A DNA stretch of 64,000 bases, taken from positions 4,693,404 through 4,757,403 of the forward strand of contig NZ_CP042914.1 in NCBI RefSeq assembly GCF_008065135.1, in the 5' to 3' direction. The notes under the pieces were generated by a model. That model made no database searches and was not told where the DNA came from. It worked only from the letters and a program-made list of their open reading frames with translations. Origin of the DNA: Roseimaritima ulvae. Lineage in GTDB: Bacteria > Planctomycetota > Planctomycetia > Pirellulales > Pirellulaceae. Shown in pieces: positions 16,357-23,757 of this stretch (its first letter is position 1; the number at the start of each line of letters is the position of its first letter). Position numbers and translations under genes: made by a program.

Positions 16357-18315
16357 TTAGTCTTGTTCCAGCACCTGAGTGTAGATCTGCCGCAGGACCA
16401 GGAAGTTCACCCAGTTGCGCAGCGCGTATCCGCATTGGCTGAGGTTGTCGGGCGTGTAGACGTTGGACTTGCCGCCGCTGGGGTGCACTCCATCGCCGGA
16501 GATCAACGTGCCATCCCAGGTTTGCTCCGGGCGCAGTCGCACACATTCGGCATGGAAGTCGGCCAGCGGAACCGACATCTGCTTGGCTAGGTCGCGAATC
16601 GTTTGGTTGGCCGCCGCAACGGCGTCTTCGTGGCCGCGCCGTGGAGGAATCGTATTGAGGATCGGCACGCAGCGTTGGTCGAGACACTTCTGTACGACGT
16701 CGCGCAACTGCTGTGGGTAGCTTGCCGGTAGTTTGCCACCGGAGATGTCGTTGGTGCCGATCATGATGATCGCCACTTCCGGATTATGTTTCGCCAGCGC
16801 GCCGTCGATCGCGCGATTCAATTGGCCGACCTTCCAGCCGGAGTAGTTCCCGTGTTCGGGGCCCTTGTCTCGAGTGCCTTTGACGTAGTCGCGCCAGCGA
16901 GCGTTCTTGGGAGTCTTGGGCCATCCGTCGTCAACCGCCAGGTACTGATCGGGCGAGTCCCAGCCGATCGGAGTCCAGAAGGCCATCGAGTAGGTGATCG
17001 AATCGCCGAACTGGGCGACGTAGCCGGTTTGGCCTTCGAAGCCCTGGTGCACCTTGCGCATCGCCGCAATCACTTCCGGACGCTGGACGCCGGGTTTCAT
17101 CATCGCGGCTTGCCGGGCGGCTTGTTTGGCCGCATGCTGCGCGGGTAAGGCGATCGCATCGCGAACCTTCGCGGACGTCAACGCGGTTTGTCCGGCCGCG
17201 GTCGCTGATAACTTCTGCAGCTCGGCCTGAGAAGCCAGCACAATGTTGCGTTGCTGCTTGATTCGGCTATCGCTGGTCACTCGAAGCGGTGGCCCAACCA
17301 ACAGATTGTTCTCGACCTGCAAACCGTCGTTAACGTTCTGAACCCAGATCAACCGTCCCAGCGAACTATCCGGATTGAAAACCGTATTGTTGCGAATCTG
17401 ACAATCTTTGCTGTAGCAAGCAAGAATTCCGGTCTCCGGACAATCCGAGACCAAGTTGTTTTGAACCACACAGTCGACGGCGTGCCGGGCGGAGTACTCC
17501 AGCGAAGGATTGCCCAAGGCGATGCCAATGTCACAGTTAAGAAAAACGTTTCGTTCGATCACACAGTTGCGACCGTCTTCGGAGATATAGATACAGCCAC
17601 GGCCTTCGCGGGTGCGGCCTTGGATGCCGATGAACACGTTGTCACTGATCGTCCAGTTGGTGGTGTTCTTGACGTCGATGCCGCCGATGTAGTTGCCGTT
17701 GAAAGTTTGCGGTGTGTCGGTTTCGTCGTCGGAAAACTGTTTGGGGCGATCGTTGTAGAACAGACAAAATTGCACGCGGCAATCGCGGGGGCTGAGTTGC
17801 TTTGCGTTTTCGCGCAGCCCCGGGGCTTTGACACCTCGTTGCCAAATGTTGTGCAGCACACAGTTGTGCACGGTCACACGCTGGACACCGCGATCGGAGT
17901 TCAATTTGATGCCGTTGTATTTGACGTTTTGAATCGTTAGATCCGCGATCGTCACGCCTTGGCAACCGGTGATACCCAACAGTTCTCCGTGGCGACTGCC
18001 CGCGCCATCGAGGATGACGCGATCACGATTGCCCGAGGCGCTTCGCAGCGTGACGTTGTCGGTGGTGATTTCGAAATAGCGTGGCAGCCGGTAGTGGCCA
18101 TCGGCGACCAGTATCGAATCGCCGGGTCGGACTTTGCCGACCGCGGTGAACAGTTCTTCCACCGTGGCCACGTGATGCGACTCACCGTCACCCTGCGACC
18201 ACGGTTTGGCTTGGGGAAACCAATCCGCTGCGGGTGGCGCTGCCCAGCCCATTGCTGCCCACAGCAAAGGCAAGCATCCCAGCAACACGGTTCGTAGAGG
18301 CGGCGAATAGATCAT
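16357..18315 (-). CDS. Secreted parallel beta-helix / SGNH hydrolase fusion protein
   Basis: Start placed at ATG 18315, which has GGGAGGA just upstream and begins a signal peptide (YSPPLRTVLLGCLPLLWAAMGWA); the longer frame to 18618 lacks both. 652 residues. Residues about 45-400 form a right-handed beta-helix of the polysaccharide-lyase-6/chondroitinase-B type: HHVATVEELFTAVGKVRPGDSI, then repeated 'VTIADLTIQNVKYNGIKLN' and 'NCVIERNVFLNCDIGIALGN' rungs. From about 430 an SGNH domain begins: AQFGDSITYSM (nucleophile Ser), VAIIMIGTNDISGG and SGDGVHPSG. The combination suggests lyase-like binding or cleavage of a uronate polysaccharide with esterase activity on the same chain. Function is inferred. 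Confidence 0.85.
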   Translation of the reverse strand: MIYSPPLRTVLLGCLPLLWAAMGWAAPPAADWFPQAKPWSQGDGESHHVATVEELFTAVGKVRPGDSILVADGHYRLPRYFEITTDNVTLRSASGNRDRVILDGAGSRHGELLGITGCQGVTIADLTIQNVKYNGIKLNSDRGVQRVTVHNCVLHNIWQRGVKAPGLRENAKQLSPRDCRVQFCLFYNDRPKQFSDDETDTPQTFNGNYIGGIDVKNTTNWTISDNVFIGIQGRTREGRGCIYISEDGRNCVIERNVFLNCDIGIALGNPSLEYSARHAVDCVVQNNLVSDCPETGILACYSKDCQIRNNTVFNPDSSLGRLIWVQNVNDGLQVENNLLVGPPLRVTSDSRIKQQRNIVLASQAELQKLSATAAGQTALTSAKVRDAIALPAQHAAKQAARQAAMMKPGVQRPEVIAAMRKVHQGFEGQTGYVAQFGDSITYSMAFWTPIGWDSPDQYLAVDDGWPKTPKNARWRDYVKGTRDKGPEHGNYSGWKVGQLNRAIDGALAKHNPEVAIIMIGTNDISGGKLPASYPQQLRDVVQKCLDQRCVPILNTIPPRRGHEDAVAAANQTIRDLAKQMSVPLADFHAECVRLRPEQTWDGTLISGDGVHPSGGKSNVYTPDNLSQCGYALRNWVNFLVLRQIYTQVLEQD

Positions 18316-18486
18316 GATTCCTCCCATCAGCGAGTTTGGCGAAGGCCATATCATACACGGCCAGCGGGGGGGAGGGTCGCGCCATCCTGGCATGCTTTTT
18401 GCGGCGAATGTTGATAGTGCTACGCGGACATCCCAACGCGTTTGCACACGAAAAATAAGTTCGATACCGAAGAAAGGAGCCCTACG

Positions 18487-18819
18487 ATGCCCACTACATG
18501 GGTTGAACACCAGTGGAAAGATCTTTGCCAGCGGGTCCACAACAGCGCCCACGCTCAGACGACCAACAACGCCGGGGCGACCGATTCGATCGAGCTGGCC
18601 GCGGAAGACTTCTGTCAACAGGAACCGCCGGAGGACTATCCGACGCTACTCGAACGGGTCAGCGAAGCCGCTCGGCTGGCCGCCGGCTGGCAAACGTCCG
18701 CCGGCGGGGTGACGGCCAAACGGAGCCCCTTCGACCCTGCGCATGGCGTGGTCGATGCGATCGATGAAGCCGGTATGGAATCGTTCCCCGCCAGCGATCC
18801 ACCGGCCTATTCGCGCTGA
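18487..18819 (+). CDS. Small hypothetical protein with ESFPASDPPAY tail
   Basis: The ATG at 18487 has AAGGAG at 18475-18480 at ideal spacing. 110 residues, acidic, no signal peptide or membrane segment. The C-terminus VVDAIDEAGMESFPASDPPAYSR carries the short motif (E/D)SFPASDPPA(Y/W), found at the end of many small uncharacterised bacterial proteins (general knowledge). The middle is rich in Glu/Ala with two helices. No function is known. Confidence 0.75.
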   Translation: MPTTWVEHQWKDLCQRVHNSAHAQTTNNAGATDSIELAAEDFCQQEPPEDYPTLLERVSEAARLAAGWQTSAGGVTAKRSPFDPAHGVVDAIDEAGMESFPASDPPAYSR

Positions 18820-18851
18820 CACTGCAACACACTGCCTGCAACACGCCCCGA

Positions 18852-19064
18852 TCACGGTTCATCACGTGATTGTTCGGGGACATCGATATGGATTCGCGGC
18901 ACGTCCCAACGCGTGTCGTCGGTTACCCGTCGGCGTTGCCGTGTTCGTTTACTCCACTTTTTGCGGATCGCTCGCGCACGCTGCTGAATTTCTCGCGGCG
19001 TTGGATTCGGTACCAGCGGGTCGTGGTCGCCGTCGTCGGGCAAGTCTTGGGGCCGCGCGATCAT
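18852..19064 (-). CDS. Small basic hypothetical protein, 70 residues
   Basis: ATG at 19064 is preceded by GGAGAG at good spacing, better than the ATG at 19103. The protein has an acidic, Pro-rich N-terminus (ARPQDLPDDGDHDPLVPNPTPRE) and a basic centre (RARAIRKKWSKRTRQRRRV), ending WDVPRIHIDVPEQSRDEP. It is convergent with the preceding small gene. I do not recognise a family; the ribosome-binding site and strand-consistent composition are the support. Confidence 0.55.
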   Translation of the reverse strand: MIARPQDLPDDGDHDPLVPNPTPREIQQRARAIRKKWSKRTRQRRRVTDDTRWDVPRIHIDVPEQSRDEP

Positions 19065-19239
19065 GACAGCTCTCCAGGTTTGAGGGACGATTGATAAAGA
19101 CATGAAATCTTTAAAGCAAGCGGCATGCCAGAGCCGTCAAACCGTTAGAATCGTAAGGAAACACCGCGGTTTACCTTGTTGATTGCCGCGGCCCACCGAG
19201 GCAACCTGACGCCCCGGGGCAAAATGCCCCAATCCTGCA

Positions 19240-20160
19240 ATGAACAATGATTCTGATTCCCAGCCCGCCTTCAATGACATTGACCGATGCGAACTCGACC
19301 AATGGGAAGACGACCTGCTGCGCCGCTACCCGAACCCGGCCACCTCACCGCCCGAACCGGTCAGCGAGAAATTAGTAAGCGATGAAAAACAGGCGGATGA
19401 GTTTCGCGACTATGCGGCCGAAGCGCGGCCCGGTGTACGCGAATTTTATCGGCTGAACCACCGCTACCAAACGTACGCATTCGTGCAACAAAAACGTCGC
19501 CAGTACCTGAGCTTGAAGCAGCGCAAGATGGGCATCTGGACGGCCTTGGAGTATCTCAACACATTGGTTGACGACAGCGATCCGGATACCGAGCTATCGC
19601 AGATCGAACATTTGGTGCAAACGGCTGAAGCTATCCGGGCCGACGGGCAGCCGCGGTGGTTTATCCTGACCGGTCTGATTCATGACCTGGGTAAAATCCT
19701 CTGCCTGTACGGCGAACCGCAATGGGCTGTCGTTGGCGATACCTTTCCGGTCGGCTGCGGCTTTTCGGACAAGATCGTTTTCCACGAACTGTTTGCCGAC
19801 AATCCGGATTCCCAAAACCCAGACTACGCATCCGACCTCGGGATTTATCAACCACACACGGGGCTAAGAAACGTGTGCATGTCGTGGGGTCACGATGAGT
19901 ATTTGTATCAGGTCGTGCGGGACTACCTGCCCGACGAAGCGCTGTACATGATCCGTTACCATTCGTTTTACGCGGCTCACCGCGAAGGGGCTTATACGCA
20001 TCTGATGGACGAACAGGATCGGCGGCAGTTCGCATGGGTGAAGGCGTTTAATCCGTACGATCTTTACACCAAAAGCCACCGGCGGCCCGACGTCGAAGGC
20101 TTGCGACCGTACTACGAAGAACTGATCAACGAATTCTTCCCGCCAGAATTGCACTGGTAA
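19240..20160 (+). CDS. Myo-inositol oxygenase
   Basis: 306 residues, a little longer than animal MIOX. Inositol oxygenase uses a mixed-valent di-iron centre to split myo-inositol to D-glucuronate. The di-iron ligand motifs of the HD-like fold are visible: [21 protein letters not shown] (start of the domain), [14 protein letters not shown] with a conserved His, [29 protein letters not shown] (HD ligands), [15 protein letters not shown] and [24 protein letters not shown]. The first 70 residues are acidic and not conserved in character. No inositol transport or glucuronate genes are adjacent, so it is an isolated entry enzyme here. Confidence 0.92.
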   Translation: MNNDSDSQPAFNDIDRCELDQWEDDLLRRYPNPATSPPEPVSEKLVSDEKQADEFRDYAAEARPGVREFYRLNHRYQTYAFVQQKRRQYLSLKQRKMGIWTALEYLNTLVDDSDPDTELSQIEHLVQTAEAIRADGQPRWFILTGLIHDLGKILCLYGEPQWAVVGDTFPVGCGFSDKIVFHELFADNPDSQNPDYASDLGIYQPHTGLRNVCMSWGHDEYLYQVVRDYLPDEALYMIRYHSFYAAHREGAYTHLMDEQDRRQFAWVKAFNPYDLYTKSHRRPDVEGLRPYYEELINEFFPPELHW

Positions 20161-20164
20161 AAAA

Positions 20165-20226
20165 CGTAGCCTGGTCCCCCGGGCCGGGTTGGAGCAAACG
20201 TAGCCTGGTCCCCCGGGCCGGGTTGG
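20165..20226. repeat. Two tandem copies of a 28-bp GC-rich repeat
   Basis: CGTAGCCTGGTCCCCCGGGC plus CGGGTTGG occurs at 20165-20192 and again at 20199-20226, separated by 6 bases. It begins four bases after the MIOX stop, and each unit contains the palindrome CCCGGG. Purpose unknown; it resembles the other CGTAGC-type repeats that follow stop codons in this window. Confidence 0.7.
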
Positions 20227-20235
20227 GGGGGTGGA

Positions 20236-20401
20236 ATTGCAAAATGCAAAATGGACATTGCAAATTGTAAATTGTTGGCCGCTCGCGAAGATTTGAAATC
20301 TCAAATTTGAGATTTGAGATTTGAGATTTGAGATTTGAGATTTGAGATTTTGCATTTTGCATTTTGCATTTTGCACTTTGCACTTTGCACTTTGCACTTT
20401 G
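20236..20401. repeat. 7-bp tandem repeat with hairpin potential
   Basis: From about 20308 the unit GAGATTT repeats about six times, then TGCATTT about three times, then TGCACTT four times, all in strict 7-bp phase up to 20401. The left side (20236-20275) has TGCAAAATGCAAAATGG and GCAAATTGTAAATTG, complementary to the TGCATTTT units, so the whole can fold back on itself. A perfect 20-base palindrome AAATCTCAAATTTGAGATTT lies at 20296-20315. Confidence 0.8.
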
Positions 20402-20433
20402 CCCACGGGCCGGGGGCCCATGCTAGGTTTGGG

Positions 20434-21585
20434 TTAGCTTGCTAGGTCTTCGACGATTTGGCAGTAGGCGTCGTACCGCCGGGCATCGATGCGACCGTCG
20501 GCGACGGCGTCTTTGACGGCACAGTCGTGTTCGTTGATGTGCATGCAGTCGGGAAAGCGGCAGGCATCGACGTACGACCGCAGGTCGCGCATCAAACCGC
20601 TGACTTCATTGGCCGCGATATCCCATAGCTGGAATTGGCGAATCCCCGGCGTGTCGACGACAAACCCACCGAACTGCAAGGGAATCAGCTGCGCGGCCGT
20701 CGTGGTATGTTTGCCCTTATCGTTTTCCTGACTGACTTTACCAACTCGCAGCCCCAACTCGGGCTCAAGAGCATTCAGCAAACTGCTCTTGCCGACGCCG
20801 CTCTGGCCGGCCACCACGGTCTGGCTGTCATGCACCAGAGCTCGCAGGTATTCGATGCCCTGGCCGGTTTCGGCCGACGTCAACAGCACGCGGTAGCCCA
20901 GTTGGGCGTAGACGCCGACGATGGGCTGCAGATCAACCGCATCGACCAAATCGACTTTGTTGATACAGATGATTGGTCGAATGCCAAACTGTTCGGCGGT
21001 CAGCAGAAAGCGATCGATCAGGTTGGGTTTTAAGCCGGGCTGAGCGGCGCTGGCCACGATCAGCAGGTAGTCGCAGTTGGCAACGATCACGTGTTGCCGT
21101 CCCTTGCTGGTTCGCGACAACTCGCTGCTGCGCGGTTCGATGCGTTCGATCATGCTGGTCGAATCCGCATCGGCGCGGATCACCACGCGGTCGCCGGCCA
21201 CCACGACATGCCGTTGGTCGGTCGACAGCGACTTAAGCAATTGCCGCACGGCGCATTCATACAACACCCCGTCGTCGGCCAGCACTCGGCTCTGCAAGCC
21301 GTGCACGCTGAGCACTCTGCCGGCGATCAGCGAGGCGTCGACATCCAACTGGACATTCAAGCCGGCCGCGTCATCGGGCGACGCGTTGGCCCCGATAATC
21401 GTTCGCCGGCGGGTTAAATCGCCCTTGCCGCTGACACGTTCTCCCTGGATGACGTCTTCGATCGCATGACCGTCACCCTGTTTGAATTCGCGTGTCAGAT
21501 CACTTTTGCGGACGCGTCCCTGGTGTTTTTTGCGAAAGTCCGCGCGGACTTTGCGGTTATCCTTGGAACGCTTCTTGCCAGCCAT
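20434..21585 (-). CDS. rsgA: Ribosome small subunit-dependent GTPase A
   Basis: RsgA is a circularly permuted GTPase that helps 30S subunit maturation. 383 residues. After a lysine-rich N-terminal extension ([27 protein letters not shown]) come an OB-fold, then G4 ([10 protein letters not shown]), G5 (TSAETGQG), G1 ([18 protein letters not shown]), G2/G3 ([21 protein letters not shown]) in permuted order. The C-terminal zinc motif is [20 protein letters not shown]. Its ATG overlaps the ftsH stop by one base (TAATG), pointing to translational coupling. The OB part is longer than usual with a long connecting segment. Confidence 0.93.
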   Translation of the reverse strand: MAGKKRSKDNRKVRADFRKKHQGRVRKSDLTREFKQGDGHAIEDVIQGERVSGKGDLTRRRTIIGANASPDDAAGLNVQLDVDASLIAGRVLSVHGLQSRVLADDGVLYECAVRQLLKSLSTDQRHVVVAGDRVVIRADADSTSMIERIEPRSSELSRTSKGRQHVIVANCDYLLIVASAAQPGLKPNLIDRFLLTAEQFGIRPIICINKVDLVDAVDLQPIVGVYAQLGYRVLLTSAETGQGIEYLRALVHDSQTVVAGQSGVGKSSLLNALEPELGLRVGKVSQENDKGKHTTTAAQLIPLQFGGFVVDTPGIRQFQLWDIAANEVSGLMRDLRSYVDACRFPDCMHINEHDCAVKDAVADGRIDARRYDAYCQIVEDLAS

Positions 21586-23624
21586 TATTCGTCGCTATCG
21601 CCACGCTGAACGGCCGGTCCTGGACTGTGCTCCGAGGCGCTTTCGGGAGCCATGACGGTTTCCGGTTTGACCTTTCCGTTGGCTTCGCGCTGACGCACTT
21701 GGATCGACGTGCCCAAAATCTCCGTCAATTCCGCTTCGCTGAGCTCTTCGCGTTCGAGCAGTTGTCGCGTGATGGCGTCCAATTCTTCGCGGCGTTCGGT
21801 CAACAGTTTCTGAGCGGCTTCGTCAGCGACGCGGAGGATGTTATGAACTTCCTCGTCGATCATCTCCTGAGTGTGTTCGCTGAAATGCCGAGTTTGGTGC
21901 ATTTCGCGTCCCAGGAACGGATCTTCTTCGGACGTTTTATAACTGACCGGTCCCAGCTTATCGCTCATCCCCCAGTTGGTGACCATGCGACGAGCGATAT
22001 TGGTGGCGCGTTCGAGGTCGTTTTCGGCCCCCACGGTCATCTCGCCGTAGACGATCAATTCCGCGGCTCGACCGCCGAGCAACACGATCAGTTGATGCTC
22101 GAGTTCATGCTTGGAGATACTCAAGCGATCTTCCGACGGCACGTATTGGGTCACGCCCAGAGCGCGGCCGCGCGGGATGATCGTAACTTTGTGAACCACA
22201 TTGGCACCGTCCAGATGCCAAGCCGTCAAGGTATGGCCGGCTTCGTGATAGGCGGTCTTTTCCTTTTCGGATTCCTGCAGCACTTCCTCGCGTTTGGCCC
22301 CCATCAGGATTTTGTCGCGAGCGTATTCGAAGTCGCTCATGTCGACCGACTTCTTATTGCAGCGAGCGGCCCAGAGGGCGGCTTCGTTAACCATGTTGCG
22401 AATATCGGCACCGGTCAGTCCCACCGTGCCGGCGGCCAGCCGATGCAGATCGACGTCTTCGGCCAGCGGGACATCGCGGACGTGGACTTTGAAAATCGCT
22501 TCGCGGCCCTTCAGCGTGGGGCGGCCGACGGTCACGTGGCGATCAAAGCGGCCGGGACGAAGCAGGGCGGGGTCGAGCACATCGGGGCGGTTGGTAGCCG
22601 CGACCACGATCACCGCTTGGCTGGGACTAAACCCGTCCATTTCGCTGAGGATTTGGTTCAGCGTTTGTTCGCGTTCGTCATGCCCGCCGCCCAAGCCGGC
22701 ACCACGCTGGCGTCCGACCGCGTCGATTTCATCGATGAAGATGATCGCGGGACTGGATTCCTTGGCCGTGCGGAACAAGTCGCGGACGCGGCTGGCTCCG
22801 ACACCGACGAACATCTGGATGAACTCCGAGCCGTTGACCGAGAAAAACGGCACTTCGGCTTCGCCGGCGACGGCTCGGGCAAGCAACGTCTTACCGGTGC
22901 CGGGAGGCCCATTTAACAGCACACCCTTGGGGACCCGGCCGCCCAGTTTTTGGAATTTTTCAGGGCTTTTCAGGAAATCCACGATTTCCTGCAGGTCGGC
23001 TTTGACGCCTTCCAGTCCGGCCACATCCTTAAAAGTGATCGCCTGTTCGGATTTTTCAAATCGCTTGGCGGGGCTTTTGCTGAATCCCGACAGGAACCCA
23101 CCGCCCATCATGTCGCCACGACTGCGGCGCAGCGTATAGATGAAGAAGCCGATGATCACCAATGGCAGGGCCAAGATCATCAGGAAGGACAGGATGTCGT
23201 AGGTATTATCTTTGGGAATGCCTTCGACGTGCACGCCCCGTCTGAGCAATTCGTCTTTCAGTTCCTTGATCGAACCGTCATCGGGCAGCCGCTCGTAGCG
23301 AAAATCTTTGAGCAGCGGTTCGGGTTTATCGTCATCGGACGAGGGCTCATCCTCCGCCTGACCGGGCAAGGGTTCGGGCGGGGGCGGCGTTTTGAAGCGG
23401 CCCGTGACGTAGGTTGTGCCGATGCGGACCGATTCGATATTGCCACGCGCCAACTCGCTTTCAAAGAAGCTGTAGCTGATCTGGGAGCGTTCGGTTCCGC
23501 GATTGAAGTACATAATCGCCAGTACCGAGGCAAAGACGATCAGCAACAACACAGCGTTATTGCCCCGTCGACCTCCGCCACCACCTTCGTCGCCATCGCG
23601 TTTTTTTTCCGGGGTGTTCTCCAT
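21585..23624 (-). CDS. ftsH: ATP-dependent zinc metalloprotease FtsH
   Basis: FtsH is a hexameric membrane AAA protease that degrades misfolded or short-lived membrane and cytosolic proteins. 679 residues. An acidic/glycine-rich N-terminus leads to TM1 ([19 protein letters not shown]), a periplasmic region with a Pro-rich acidic insert, and TM2 ([20 protein letters not shown]). The AAA domain has Walker A GPPGTGKT (about residue 240), Walker B IIFIDEID and the second region of homology [18 protein letters not shown]. The protease site HEAGH is at about 460. The C-terminus is acidic and Ser-rich. It is followed, with overlap, by rsgA. Confidence 0.96.
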   Translation of the reverse strand: MENTPEKKRDGDEGGGGGRRGNNAVLLLIVFASVLAIMYFNRGTERSQISYSFFESELARGNIESVRIGTTYVTGRFKTPPPPEPLPGQAEDEPSSDDDKPEPLLKDFRYERLPDDGSIKELKDELLRRGVHVEGIPKDNTYDILSFLMILALPLVIIGFFIYTLRRSRGDMMGGGFLSGFSKSPAKRFEKSEQAITFKDVAGLEGVKADLQEIVDFLKSPEKFQKLGGRVPKGVLLNGPPGTGKTLLARAVAGEAEVPFFSVNGSEFIQMFVGVGASRVRDLFRTAKESSPAIIFIDEIDAVGRQRGAGLGGGHDEREQTLNQILSEMDGFSPSQAVIVVAATNRPDVLDPALLRPGRFDRHVTVGRPTLKGREAIFKVHVRDVPLAEDVDLHRLAAGTVGLTGADIRNMVNEAALWAARCNKKSVDMSDFEYARDKILMGAKREEVLQESEKEKTAYHEAGHTLTAWHLDGANVVHKVTIIPRGRALGVTQYVPSEDRLSISKHELEHQLIVLLGGRAAELIVYGEMTVGAENDLERATNIARRMVTNWGMSDKLGPVSYKTSEEDPFLGREMHQTRHFSEHTQEMIDEEVHNILRVADEAAQKLLTERREELDAITRQLLEREELSEAELTEILGTSIQVRQREANGKVKPETVMAPESASEHSPGPAVQRGDSDE

Positions 23625-23757
23625 TACAGCGTTCTCGCGACTCCGAATAAGGGCATTTTCAAAAGGTTTGGTGGAAGTATCAACGCACGATTGTAACGGG
23701 CATTGGCCAAACTGGCTAACCGCTATGAAGCGCGTTTCGGCGGCACACCTCGCCGCC

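Noticed and set aside
21492-22916. 474-residue plus-strand frame over ftsH
   Set aside because: Antisense shadow of ftsH; low complexity Phe/His-rich composition typical of shadows.
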